Shown in pieces: positions 11,501 to 23,448 of a DNA stretch of 64,000 bases; positions within the stretch are counted from its first letter, which is position 1, and every line of letters starts with the position of its first letter. The notes beneath the pieces were generated by a model that worked only from the letters and a program-made list of their open reading frames with translations, did not search any database and was not told where the DNA came from. The stretch spans positions 22,196,001 to 22,260,000 of the forward strand of contig NC_091976.1 of NCBI RefSeq assembly GCF_036711975.1, in the 5' to 3' direction. A program made the position numbers and the translations under genes. The DNA is from Onthophagus taurus (taxonomy: Eukaryota > Arthropoda > Insecta > Coleoptera > Scarabaeidae).

Positions 11501-13413
11501 GTTGGTTGGGTTAGGAAGGCTCACCTGGCGCTACAAGTCGATACATAAACAGGTTGTTTTTCCATTAACGACCAAATTTTACAAACTAACTACACGAATT
11601 AAACTCGATTTTCTTGCTAGATGCACATCTTTCAATATAACGATGTAATTAAAAATCCTATAATTTTAAATCCAGTCTTAATTTAATAATTTAAAATAAT
11701 TTTAAAAGTACATTTGATGAGTTAGTTGGAAACCAATACGATGTAAGATCTATTATACAAAATAGTTTAATTCATTACCTTGAATTATAAACCAGGAAAT
11801 GATTGCACAATAATATTATGAGTGTCCATAGTGCACAACAAAACCTTAAATGGAATAATTATCAATTTGTATGGGTCGATCTCTTCATCAACAACTCATA
11901 AATGCATACGTACGAAAAAAAATCAAACAAAACATAGCTTGTTTATTAATTTGAATTAAGTGGAACATTTTCGTTAAAATGCTTTTAGGGAAATCCCTTT
12001 CACCTTGTTCTACATCGTTTCTGCCTTTTGGTAAGTAGAGAAATAAGGAGTAAGGAAGTAAGAAAGAAATGGCTTTTACAGTACCAACATCAGTTTCACT
12101 TTTCTGTTCTCGCTCTTAGAAAGTGACCTTGATCGAGAGCCTCCATCAAGTACGAAAAAGGAAAAAGAATTACGCGGAACCGTTAAATTCTTCGCCCCCT
12201 TCCTGTCAACGCAAGAAGATTTCATGGTCGAAATTTCATTTCACATTTTCACAATTACCTGACCTAAATTGATTATTTTTTTTTAATTTAATTAATTTAA
12301 GGAAACTAAATCTTACTAGAAATTAGAAAAGTAAAAAGTGAAGTTGTTAGTGTTAAAGGAACCATCTGTTCGTTATTATTTTTTTGTTTTAATAATGGAG
12401 TGAACGAAAAAATTACAGACCACAAAGTACAACTTCCCACAAAATGCAATAAATTTCGCTTTCAAGTACCACGTAGGATTACAATCTTAACAGTTTTGCC
12501 TTAGCCACTTTTAATAAATCGTCTTTTCATATCTTGATATCTCCATTATTTTTCTGCTTTATGCTTTGAACAAAACTTTCTAATTGGAATTAAACGTATT
12601 TAATCATTTTCGTCGAGTTGTATCACGTAACTTTAACGTTTGTTGACAATTGATATCTTTTTGCACGTTCCACATTTCGATGTTATATAATTTAATGTAG
12701 CATATTTTGTTTTGCTTATAAATATTGTAAAAGGGAAATTTCACTTTATAGATTATAATTTTTTTTTCTTCATTTTTATTTCTTAAGTTAGCATTGTTGT
12801 TTTCCTTGAGTTAATATTACAAGGATTAGAAAGTCATTCATTTAAGTTCACTTAAGAGTGTTACAGTTACGGATCATTTAAAGTTATTTCCTTCCTAGCT
12901 AAATTAGTTTTGTTTATTATTTTTGAAGGATTGTTTTGAGTTAAATTTAATTAAATTGCATAATATAAAATAATACATCATTACTAAGCATCGTTAAAAA
13001 AGAAGATAAATTTTATAAACAATAACAGAAAACATTCCAAGCATACGAGTTTCTCTTCGTAATTTATTAACATTTTAAATGTCGAAAGAGATCTTCGCTA
13101 TAGAGAAAAGAAAATTGAATGGCCCCGTTTTCTTTTTAAAATCTTTTGACAACTTTTACCGTTACATCATAAACAAGTTGAAAAATCCCCCATGAAAATC
13201 GTGTTTGTGCCCGCAATGTTTCGGTTTTGCAAATATACACGTTCGACTTTCCCTTTTTGGTCCAATACACGCGCTTGTAAATGCCATAAATCAACATTGA
13301 CTCAACACAACTCAAACAGATTCACCTGTGAATCTCAATATTGACCATATTGTTTCCAATATAAGAAACTTAAATAAATAAAATTAACATTAATTAATTA
13401 TTTATTTTTTCAG
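11500..13413. other. UGT upstream region, no coding sequence seen
   Basis: AT-rich sequence without an open frame or repeat I recognise. Because a clear polypyrimidine tract and AG acceptor stand at 13402-13413, just ten bases before the UGT start codon, a 5' untranslated exon and promoter should lie somewhere upstream, possibly here; I cannot place them. Confidence 0.4.
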
Positions 13414-13423
13414 TTTCGTTACG

Positions 13424-16400
13424 ATGTATAAAACTAAAAAGATTATCTTTTGGATTTTATCGATTACAAGTATTTGTAGTTGTTCGAATATTTTAATGAT
13501 CACTATGGGTGGAACAAAATCGCATAAAATACCCTTTTGGGAATTAGCAAGAGGATTAATTCCGAGGGGACATAACATCACGTTTATAAACGCTTTTCCA
13601 CCTGATTTTCATTTACAAGGTTTAGAAGAAATCACTCCGGCTAGTTTTGTTTTTTACGTAAAAAACTTTACTAATTGGGATTTGGTTGGGGCGAGAATTA
13701 AAGGAGAAGAACCCGTACATCCTTTTGATATCGTTAGGTACTCATATGAGGTAAGTTTAGAAAGTTTAAAACCAAATTTTTTACCCCACTAAAAAAAAAT
13801 GATGATCATTTAGTAAAAAAAAAGTGAAACTTTTTTTATTAAATTTCTACTTACATAATAATTTTTTGTAGTTTTCCCGAAAAAGAAAGTTATTAGATAC
13901 GATTTTAAACTTTAGTTATGATTTATGAGTTCACTGAACTTTAATATTATATTTAAATGCAACAATTATTTTAAATCATTTCATTCATATTCTCATAATT
14001 ATCATAATTATATAATTTTCTTGTTTATTTTCTAGACATGCGAATTGCTTTTAACGGACCATGAAACGAGAGGTTTTCTTTCGACGGCAAAAAATTTTGA
14101 ATTAGTCATAATGGATGGGGCTTTTCCAGAATGCACCCTTGGGTTATCGTATTTCCTGAAAATTCCTTTTATGTACATAAATACAGTGGGATTTTACACC
14201 GGATCTTTATCGTTATCCGGCAATCCAACGATGCCTTCATTTACACCGTTTTACGGAAAAGCTTTCACCGATAACATGGGATTAATCGATAGAACTTTGA
14301 ATACTTTATGGTTTGGAGCTGCTAATTTAATGCATATTTTTGCGATGAGATACGTCCATCAAGTATTAAAAAAAGAATTTGGACATGAAATTCCTCATCC
14401 TTATGAATTATCGAAAAACGTCAGTTTTATTTTACAAAATGGACATTCAACTTTAACATATCCCAGAGCTTATTTCCCTAACGTTGATGAAGTTGCTTGT
14501 ATTCACTGTAAAACTGCTAAAAAGTTACCAACGGTAAGATAACATAGCGAAATAACCTATGCGAAGTTAACACCAATTTTTCTTTATTACTCAACCGATT
14601 TTCAGTCATCAAGCTCTTACTTGCAGTGAACGCGAAGGCGGAAATGACCAATCTCAAAAGTCGCTAATTAAAACTTTCGATATTTATGCATCTGAGAGGA
14701 AAAATATAAAAGCGCAATATTATTAAGAGTAAAATTTGCGACAACTTTTATTCTAAAAGTTTCTTTCTAAATCGTTCCAAATCCAGAGCTCTACCAACAA
14801 CAAAATGTAAAATCATGATTTCATCTAATTTTCACCTATTCGAACTTTTCTCGATATTTATACAACTGAGAGCAAAAGTGTAGAAGAGCAATATTGTTAA
14901 GGATAAAATTTGCTACAACTTCTATATTAAAACTTGTTTTCTAAATCGTTCCGAATCTCGTACTCTACCAACAAGTTGTAAAATCACGATTTTACCTAAT
15001 TTTCAGCCATTCGAATATATATGCATCTGACAGCAAAAGTGTAAACCAGCAATATTGATGAGAATATAATTTGTTACAACTTTTATGCTAAAACTTTTTT
15101 TCTAAAACGTTCCAGAGGACATCTTTGGAATCGTTCCAAGACATGTCCAAGGTAAACTGTCTTCCTCGTTTTCACTAGAACTAGAATTCTTCGGTACGTC
15201 CACATTTCAAATGCTTCTATACGCTTCATACTGACAGTCTTCAGAGTCCAAGTTTCCACTCCGTACAGCAGGATTGACCATGCCTAACACTTTTGCGTCT
15301 CAGCAATATAGCGATATCCAATCGTTGATCGCACAAAACTTTCCTAAGTACAATGAAATATTGCCTCGCTTGCTTTACTCTAGATCTTACTCCAATGTCA
15401 TTGTCAAGTCTCAAGTCGATCCAACACCCCAAGTATCTGAAACGATCAACCCTGTTCAATCTCACTTCGTCCACCCTCCCAGGCATGGGGACGTTTGAGT
15501 TATCCCGCAACTCAATCAGCATTACTTTCGCTTTATCGATATTTATGGCCATATTGAACTGCTTGCATGTCCTATTTATTCTGTTTATTATATTTTGTAA
15601 TCCCACATCCATATCGGCAACCAATACGGTATTATCTGGTATTAACGCCATTTATCTTTATTCCATCGTGGCAATCCTTAAGTGCCTCAACAAACAAACA
15701 TTCTGAGTAAATATTAAATAGTGTGAGAGACAGCACCCATCCCTGCCCTACTCCCTTACAGATATCAATATTCTTTGAAGACAATTTATTCTCGCGTTGG
15801 ACTTTCGCAGATTGCTGCCAGTATAGGTTTTGCAAAAGTACTCTATCCATATCATCCAACCCGATCTACTCCAAGAATCACTTGGATCTTTTTGTTGGTC
15901 ATAACATTTTTGTGAGAGGACTTACACTTACGGAAGACAAACTGTTCAGAGGCAATGATAGACTCGCACTTGTTATATATTCTTTTGTGTATAATTTTCA
16001 ACTGGATTTTAAGGGCATGCCTCATTAGACTTATAAGTCTGTAGTCGTTACATGTCTTTGCCCTGTAGTTCTTGGGTATCGGTATAAACTTGACTCAAAC
16101 CAGTCCTGTGGAATTTTACTTGACATATATATCTCATTAAACAATATCAAGAACATATTTTCCTCGCTTATCAGTTTAATCATTTCTGAGTTTATCCAAT
16201 CAGGACCGGGACTTTTATTATTTTTCAGCTGGTTTCAGCTCTGTAGGTTCATCAATGTTGTTTGGCCCCTCCTCGCCACAAAACACTCTGCCATCCGAGT
16301 CCTCCAACACACTTGGCATTTTCTTGTGCATGTTATTCATGCATTGAAGTTTCTCGATTTCCTCACATTTGTCCATCATCTTTCCTCATTCAATCTCTTA

Positions 16401-19162
16401 CACTTCCTCCTGATGTTCTTGACTTCTCGTCTCTTGCCCATCAGATTCAGAATCTCCGAGTCATCCATTCTTTCGTCTTCCTCACTCTTGATTCTAGATT
16501 GTTGTTTGTTACTCCCACAACTATATCTTTAATACTGCTCCGGATGTTCTCTATATCAATTTTATCATTTTTATGCTTGATTTCAGTATTCCAAGCTCTC
16601 TGTTCAGTTGTATGGATGGAGCTGTTCTTGCTCTCCTTCCTCAGGATTCTTAGATTAACAAAATTCTTTCTTGTTGTTAACTTTCGGGCGTCCATACTTG
16701 TACGAGCCGAACACGATGTCATTTTAAGATCTGTATAAGATTAAGGGGTTGATTTCGATAGAAGAATATTGCGAATAGAATGACGTATAGATCTTGATAA
16801 TCGAGTACAGCGTTTACGAGTTATGGTCACCTAAATAAAGAAAGAGATTGCGCTTCAGGCATTTCCGCTGTCGTATTGACTAAGGATTAAGTTTTCAAAT
16901 GATTCTGGATTCGTAGGAAGGCAGGCTGAACCGCTCGCAGCACTTTTACCACAGCAGGTCCCTTGTACTTACTTTTGGTCAGCATTAGGGTGCTTCCAGC
17001 CATATTGTCTTGGAGGCAAAGGTTAGAATTTGTCCTGGTTGTGCTGCCCTGATTCCACTCATACGAATTTGAAGGGTCACGCAGTCGCATAGAATGTGTT
17101 CCGCCGATTCCTCGTGCTCACCGCATCCTCTGCAGATGTCGGTGTCACTTATTCCCATGTTCAGTAAATGCTTCTGTAGATGCCAGTGTTCAGTGATTAG
17201 ACCTATGACTAAACGTAGGTTCTTCCTGGACAGTCTCATAAATAAATCTGTTCGTTTAGGGTACATCAGAGCCTACTTGGCTTGGCGATATCCTAGTGTC
17301 CTGACCCAGTAAGTTAGAAACTTCTTACGTGTTTCCCTTTTTTGAAGTTCTATTAAACACCTTATTGTTGGGGTGATGAATGGTTCTGGCGATCCCGGAG
17401 GTTCGCCTGCAGCTTTTCTTGTCAGTTTGTCCATCATGTCATGAAGCTTATTTCCCTAATGACCCTTTCTCCAGCAGATCGTAATGTCATTACTAGCAGC
17501 TGCCTCACAAAGCTTGTTATGGCAGTCCTCAAGCAACGAGGATGAACAGCGATACCGCCCGAACGAGATGAGGGCTTGTCTGCAATCAGAATATATTATA
17601 ATTTTTTTGTTGAATAAACCGAAGCACCAGAGCTACTTTCCCTACGAGATCCGTCCACCCATAATTGAAGAACAGTTTCGTCGGGCATGGATTGTTCTCC
17701 TACCTTTATTTCATACGGTCGTTCGAAGATAAAACGCGTAGGAATCGTATCTACCCTGCCACTTAGGAGTGGCTGTTTGCTACATGCCTCCTCCCATAGC
17801 TGGCTAGTCGATTTTCCACATTTATAAAGCCATTTATCGTTAGCCGCTCGTAGCTGGATCATTGTTGCTATCACCTCAACGTGATAATTGAGAAAAGGAA
17901 GGCACAGTACATTCTCCATTGCTGCTGTTGGTGTGGTTATCATCAAGCCTGTAACGTAGAGACAAGCCACACGTTGTAATTTTTGTAGTTGCAACACAAT
18001 GGTTTTATTTCTAACTCTTGGCCACCAGTTTACGGCGCCGTAAGTTAATATTGGACGTATCACTGCTTTGTATATCCACATGGATATTTTGGGTGTTAAA
18101 CCCCAGGAGGTCCCAACGACTCTTCTGCACTGAGCAAAAGCAATGCGTGCCTTATTTATCTTACCTTCGATGTGCGGTCTCCTTTTATCCAGGGTTAACC
18201 CCAAATTATTCACATTATTGGCAAAGCTCAAGGGAACTTTGCAAAGCCAGAGCGCTTTAAGGGTACCCAGTCTTCTTTTCCTTGTGAAGAGGATCATCTC
18301 TGTTTTATTCGGGTTCTTTCGAATGAGATATTATTTCTCGAAATCGGTTGAGAGTGTCTCGTACTAAAAAATTTGTTGGCTAATTTCGCATAGGTCGCAA
18401 AAAAAAAATATTATTCGAATTATTTTTTAGGATCTTGAAGAATTTATCAATGAAAGTGGAGAAGCTGGATTTATATATTTCAGTATGGGTTCATCTGTAA
18501 AAGCAGCAAACATGCCTGAATATTTAAGAAGAATGCTTCTTTACGTTTTTAAACAACTCCCACAAAGAGTTCTTTGGAAATTTGAAGATGACATGATGGA
18601 TATTCCACCGAATGTAAAATTAAGTAGATGGCTTCCTCAACAAGACATTTTAGGTCACCCTAAATTAAGAGCTTTCGTAACCCATGGTGGATTATTAAGT
18701 ATGTTCGAAACAGTTTATCATGGAGTTCCCATTGTTTCTTTACCGGTTTTTTGTGACCACGACGCAAACGCGGCCAAAGCTGAATTAGATGGTTACGCTT
18801 TAAAATTAGATTTGGCCACGTTAACTCCTGATAAGCTTTTAAAATCCATTAAAAAAGTTATTCACGATCCAAAATATAAACGGCAAGTAAAGAAGATGCA
18901 GAAATTGTTTAGGGATCAAAAAGAAACTCCGCTACAAAGGGCTGTTTATTGGACTGAGTACGTTTTGAGACACAAAGGAGCCGAACATCTTCAATCGCCT
19001 GCAAGGAATTTAAACTTTTTCCAGTACTATTTAATAGACGTAATCATGTTAATAGTTGCCTCTATAATAATTATACACCGGTTGATTAAGGTTTTTGTAA
19101 AATTGATTTACAGTTACTTAACGGGAAATTTCTCGTTTCGAAAGAACGTCAAAATCGAATAA
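13424..19162 (+). CDS. UDP-glycosyltransferase (membrane-bound insect UGT)
   Basis: Transfers sugar from a UDP-sugar, usually UDP-glucose in insects, to small lipophilic compounds in the ER lumen; typical roles are detoxification, pigment or hormone conjugation. Exons 13424-13750, 14036-14533 and 18431-19162 all join in phase 0 and give 518 residues, the normal family length. Seen: signal peptide (residues 1-20), the N-terminal SH catalytic-histidine region (GGTKSHKIPFWELARG), the donor-binding signature LSRWLPQQDIL..FVTHGGLLSMFETVYHGVP, a C-terminal membrane helix (YYLIDVIMLIVASIIIIHRL) and a short basic tail. The usual DQ pair that contacts the sugar reads D-H here (PVFCDHDANA). The start follows a 3' splice site at 13413, so a 5' untranslated exon is expected. 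A polyadenylation signal lies at 19226. Intron 2 is 3.9 kb and full of transposon relics. UGT subfamily not assigned. Confidence 0.95.
14590..15115. repeat. Three-copy tandem repeat in UGT intron 2, 161-174-bp period
   Basis: The word TATTTATGCATCTGAGAG recurs in diverged form at 14681, 14855 and 15016, and the accompanying AGCAATATT, TTTGCTACAACTT and TTTCTAAATCGTTCC words keep the same order each time. Copies differ at many positions. Monomer size resembles the other arrays in the window, but I see no convincing sequence match to them. Confidence 0.75.
15120..16740 (-). mobile_element. LINE relic, RTE-like endonuclease/reverse transcriptase type
   Basis: Minus strand, reading from high to low coordinates: a linker (about 16722-16447), a reverse transcriptase start with NKSPGPDWINSEMIKLI (about 16210-16150), KGVGQGWVLSLTLFNIYSE (about 15770-15710), the active-site region near 15650-15640, where the expected YADDTVL survives as PDNTVLVADMD, and a thumb segment NRVDRFRYLGCWIDLRLDND. 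Multiple stops and frameshifts. This wording is common in RTE-like insect LINEs; the exact clade is uncertain. Lies antisense in UGT intron 2. Confidence 0.75.
16885..18370 (-). mobile_element. LINE relic with RNase H domain (I/LOA group)
   Basis: Minus strand: reverse transcriptase C-terminus from 18297 (INKARIAFAQCRRVVGTSWG, WIYKAVIRPILTYGAVNWWP), then an RNase H start with LWVDGSRRESSSGASVY (about 17640-17600), a second RNase H block (YSDCRQALISFGRYRCSSS) and a cysteine-histidine tail CRGCGEHEESAEHILCDC near 17145-17100. That order, RT-RNase H-CCHC-like tail, is typical of I-group LINEs. The 5' half (endonuclease and most of RT) is absent and the frame is broken in a few places. It is the second antisense LINE in UGT intron 2 and abuts the acceptor region of exon 3 by only about 60 bp. 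Confidence 0.8.
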
Positions 19163-19284
19163 GTTCAAAAAAGTTAATTGTGATCCTGTTTTTGTGTTTT
19201 TTAAATTTCTATTTATAAGTACTTAAATAAAAAATAATATTTTATCTATGAAATTTGTTTTATAAGCAAAAAAATTTTTAATCC

Positions 19285-19366
19285 CGCAGTCAGTAGGATT
19301 CGAACCTACGCTCCCAGAGGGAATCTGATTTCTAGTCAGACGCCTTAACCGCTCGGCCATGACTGC
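19285..19366 (-). tRNA. tRNA-Ser: tRNA-Ser (anticodon AGA)
   Basis: An 82-nt gene without intron on the minus strand. Acceptor stem GCAGTCA pairs with TGACTGC, followed by discriminator G (the serine identity base). D arm GCCGAGCGGTTAAGGC, anticodon stem-loop TCTGACTAGAAATCAGA with anticodon AGA, a long variable arm as in class II tRNAs, and T arm GTAGGTTCGAATCCTAC. The internal A and B boxes are intact, so it should be transcribed by RNA polymerase III. It reads UCU codons and by wobble UCC. Located 120 bp past the UGT stop codon on the opposite strand. Confidence 0.97.
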
Positions 19367-19494
19367 TCCTACGTACTAGATCATAAAAAACGTGGTTCAT
19401 TTCATGGTGAATTAATTTTATTGGATAAATGGGTTGCCTAAATTTCTTTTATTATGTTCTGTTTCAATAAAATAATTCAACATTTTTTACTACT

Positions 19495-19960
19495 TAGCCT
19501 TCTCTTTTTAGGCTCTTTCTAGTTTCCTTCCTCTCTTCCCAATCTATCACTTTTTTGCGAATCTCTTTTTGTCTTTTCAGTCATTATTCACCTTCTTTCT
19601 TTTGTTACCAGTCTCTTTTTAAACTTCTTCTTCTCTGCCCAGACTCCCTTTTGTCCTTCCTGTCTCTGTTCAACCACCTTCTTCTACTATCAATCCCCAG
19701 CCAGCCTTCCTTATCTCCGTCTAGTTCCTTTCTGACCTTTACATTCGCTTCTTAGCCTTATTGATTTTCTGATCTCCTTCTACACTTCACAAGTTTCTTT
19801 CTAAACTTTCTGTTCGTTAGTATTATTCTTGCCTTTAAAATGCCTCTTCTCATTCCCTTTCCAATCTCCCTCTTTTTTTGCCTATTTCTTTTTCTATTTC
19901 CAGTCCTTATTTAGACTCTCTCTTTAATTACCAGTCTCTTCACAGACAAATTTACAACAA
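19495..19960. repeat. Polypyrimidine-rich low-complexity tract
   Basis: About 460 bp of plus-strand sequence dominated by C and T (CTTTCT, CTTCCT, CCAGTCTC words), forming a degenerate minisatellite without a fixed period. The open frame inside it (19555-19755) is a composition artefact. It separates the tRNA gene from the hAT element. Confidence 0.7.
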
Positions 19961-20436
19961 GGTTCATCAAAACAAAGATGTATATATCTGACTGGTCTCT
20001 ATTTAAATTAGTTCTTCTAAATTTTTGAATCAACCTGAATTTTAACTTAATAAAGTTAGCAATTTCATTTCATAGTTTTTAAAGCATCGTGATAAATCGA
20101 ATTCTTAAGATATGTTGACGAATTACTTCTCATTTATAGAGGAAAGATTGTAGTTTTTCGTGAACAAAACCGCACTTAAAAATCTCTATTTGTTGTTGAG
20201 ATAAAAACTTTTGCATTGAAGCCTGTGATAAGATCAATAAACTATAAGGCCGAAGATCTCCTGAAATCCACGAACTTATCCCCTTAGCTCCTCAGATGGC
20301 ACATCACACACCGATCCTGAAGAAATTGTTAACATCCGCGGGGATTACCTTCAGCGTGAAATTGTAAAATACTCTCAATTTAAATAGAACATTCTTGGTC
20401 TAATCTTGTACTTTAAAAAATATCTATGGTTTTAAC

Positions 20437-22873
20437 TAGTGGTGGAACGGATATCCGGCAACTATCCGACATGCGGCCTATTTTTTTAAATCAGAACAAT
20501 TTTTTCAAATTTAGCAATTTTCGAAAAATTAATTCAGTTTTAAAAATTCGTATAAAATCCACTTCTTGGAATATGAGTATGAAAATTTCCCTATATCTTC
20601 CCAATCATCAATTATTAATTAAAGTATCCTCTTTTTAATGCAACAAGCCGTTTTGAAAAATCGCTTTTAGTTTTTGAGAAATAAATTTTTCAAATGATCG
20701 ACAATTTTTTCGAATTTTGCAATTTTCGCCGATTAAGTTTTAAAAATTTGTATAAAATCCACTTCTTGGAATATGAGTATGAAAATTTCCCAAAGTGTTA
20801 ATAAGAGTGTCCTTTTTCCAATGAACCAACATGTTTTGAAAAATAACTTTTAGTTTTTGAGAAAACAATGTTTGAAGTTTTGATAAAATTTTCGATGTTG
20901 CAATTTTCATCGATAATTTTCAAAATTCGCTATAAAATTAATTTCTTGAAAGATCCTTGTAGAAATATCACCAATTATTAATTAAAGTATCCTCTTTTTA
21001 ATGCAACAAGCCGTTTTGAAAAATCGCTTTTAGTTTTTCAGAAATAAATTTTTGAAATGATCGACAATTTTTTCGAATTTTGCAATTTTCGCCGATTAAG
21101 TTTTAAAAATTGGTATAAAATCCACTTCTTGGAATATGAGTATGAAAATTTCCCAAAGTGTTAATAAGAGTGTCCTCTTTCCAATGAACCAACACGTTTT
21201 GAAAAATAACTTTTAGTTTTTGAGAAAACAATACTTGAAGTTTTGATAAAATTAATGCAATTTTCATCGATAACTTTCAAAATTCGCTGTACAATTAATT
21301 TCTTGAAGGATCCATGTGGAAATATCACCAATTATTAATTAAAGTATCCTCTTTTTAATGTAACAAGCTGTTTTGAAATAATCGACAATTCTTTCGAATT
21401 TTGCAATTTTCGCCGATTAAGTTTTAAAAATTCGTATAAAATCTACTTCTTTGAATATGAGTATGAAAATTTTACAAAGTGTAAATAAAAGTGTCCTCTT
21501 TCCTATGAACCAACCCGTTTTGAAAAATAACATGTAATTTTTGAGAAAACAATATTTGAAGTATTGACAAATTTTCGATGTTGCAATTTTCATTGATAAT
21601 TTTCAAAATTCGCTATAAAATTAATTTCTTGAAGGATCCTTGTAGAAGTATCACCAATTATTAATTAAAGTATCCTCTTTTTCATGCAAAAAGCCGTTTT
21701 GAAAAATCACTTTTAGTTCTTTTAAAAGAAATTTTTGAAATAATCGACAATTTTTTCGAATTTTGCAATTTTCGCCGATTAAGTTTTAAAAATTCGTATA
21801 AAATCCACTTCTTGGAATATGAGTATGAAAATTTTCCAAAGTGTTAATAAGAGTGTCCTTTTTCCAACGAACCAACACGTTTTGAAAAATCACTTTTAGT
21901 TTTTGAGAAAACAATAGTTAAAGTTTTGATAAAATTTTCAATGTTGCAATTTTCATCGATAATTTTCAAAATTCGCTATAAAATTAATTTCTTGAACGAT
22001 CCTTGTAGAAATATCACCAATTATTAATTAAAGTATCCTCTTTTTCATGCAAAATGCCGTTTTGAAAAATCACTTTTAGTTCTTTTAAAAAGAATTTTTG
22101 AAATAATCGAAAATTTTTAGAATTTTGCTATTCTCGCCGATTAAGTTTTAAAAATTCGTATAAAATCCACTTCTTGGAATATGAGTATGTAAATTTCCCA
22201 AAATGTTAATAAGAGTGTCCTCTTTCCAATGAATCAACACGTTTTGAAAAGTAACTTTTAGTTTTTGAGAAAAGAATATTTGAAGTTTTGATAAAATTTT
22301 CGATGTTGGAATTTTCATCGATAATTTTCAAAATTCGCTATAAAATTAATTTCTTGAAAGATCCTTGTAGAAATATCACCAATTATTAATGAAAGTATCC
22401 TCTTTTTAATGCAAAAAGGCGTTCTGAAAAATCACTTTTAGTTCTTGACAAATAAATTTTTGAAATAATCGATAATTTTGTCGAATTTTGCAATTTTCGC
22501 CGATTAAGTTTTAAAAATTCGTATAAAATACACTTCTTGGAATATAAGTATGAAAATTTCCCAAAGTGTTAATAAGAGTGTCCTCTTTCCAATGAACCAA
22601 CACGTTTTGAAAAATAACTTTTAGTTTTTGAGAAAACAATTGCAATTTTCATCGATAATTTTCAAAATTCGCTATAAAATTAATTTCTTCAAAGATCCTT
22701 GTGGAAATATCGCCAATTATTAATTTTAGTATCCTCTTTTTAAAGTTGCTTCGTTAGTTAAATCAGCATAAAAAAGTTCATTTTGTATCTTTGATCCAAA
22801 TAAGTTGACATATCTTATCAGCTTTCTTATTAATTTAATTTTTATTCAAATATCGCTATCTGTTCCATCACTA
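20437..22873. mobile_element. Non-autonomous hAT-type element filled with satellite-like DNA
   Basis: The ends are TAGTGGTGGAACGGATA (20437-20453) and, inverted, TAGTGATGGAACAGATA (22857-22873): 17-bp terminal inverted repeats with two mismatches. Both are flanked by the identical 8-base sequence GTTTTAAC (20429-20436 and 22874-22881), the target duplication length of the hAT superfamily. There is no transposase. The interior is a tandem array (separate entry). It sits between the tRNA-Ser and SNMP genes. Evidence for mobility is direct from the borders; family assignment rests on the 8-bp duplication and TIR style. Confidence 0.85.
20500..22740. repeat. Tandem array, about 362-bp dimeric unit of two diverged ~180-bp monomers
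   Basis: The marker AAAGTATCCTCTTTTTAATG begins at 20621, 20984, 21341, 21667, 22030 and 22392 (last, changed copy near 22726), spacings of 363, 357, 326, 363, 362 and 334. Each unit has two related halves: one with AGTGTTAATAAGAGTGTCCT and CCACTTCTTGGAATATGAG, the other with the marker and TTAATTTCTTGAAAGATCC; both contain a TTTTAGTTTTTGAGAAA segment. Short units result from deletions. The array fills the hAT-type element nearly end to end. Confidence 0.88.
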
Positions 22874-22881
22874 GTTTTAAC

Positions 22882-23448
22882 ACTAGGAACTGTGTATGTA
22901 ACAAATTGTATCCTCTTCAAATCGTTTACTATAAATATACTGAACCATCAATTTTCTTAAAACACGTCATTCTTAAAGAACTGGAGACGTGAAAAAGGAG
23001 AAAGTTTCGTTCTAAATGATCGTTTATGTCTATACTAATGGACTGTCTTTCAAGGAAACGACAATTTAAAATTTAAAATTTTTATTGTTTGAGAATATTA
23101 AAAACGGTGTTCTTCTAAAAACTACTAAAACATTCCAAATAACTTATTTATAACGGAAAAATTTAATGTTGCTCTCGATCGGGATATGTTTAGTAAACAA
23201 TGTACTTCGCAAGGTTTTTTTAAATTTTTAATAGAATTAATAAATCAATAGTCTCATCACGTGTTATATTCTCATAAGAATCGACCTTACTTACGTTCCT
23301 AATTATCAAATGACTATTTTCATTTTTTCTTAACTATTTGTTTCCTTGATTTTCATATCACGCGATGTCATAATTTTAAAACTACATCTACATAGGATTG
23401 AGATTTTTTTAAATAACTTTAAACCTTATTAAAAGAAATAAATTTTCC
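22882..23448. other. Spacer and probable 3' UTR of SNMP-like gene
   Basis: AT-rich, no repeat or open frame recognised. Since the SNMP-like gene is on the minus strand and stops at 23449, its 3' untranslated region must occupy the right-hand part of this stretch. No canonical AATAAA could be assigned with confidence. Confidence 0.4.

Noticed and set aside
11465-11510. Interstitial telomere-like repeat (GGTTAGG / GTTGGGTTGA words)
   Set aside because: The insect telomere repeat is TTAGG in tandem; these words are irregular and short, and no run of exact repeats is present.
19555-19755. 66-codon frame as a coding region
   Set aside because: Lies within a C/T low-complexity tract; Ser/Leu/Phe composition is an artefact.
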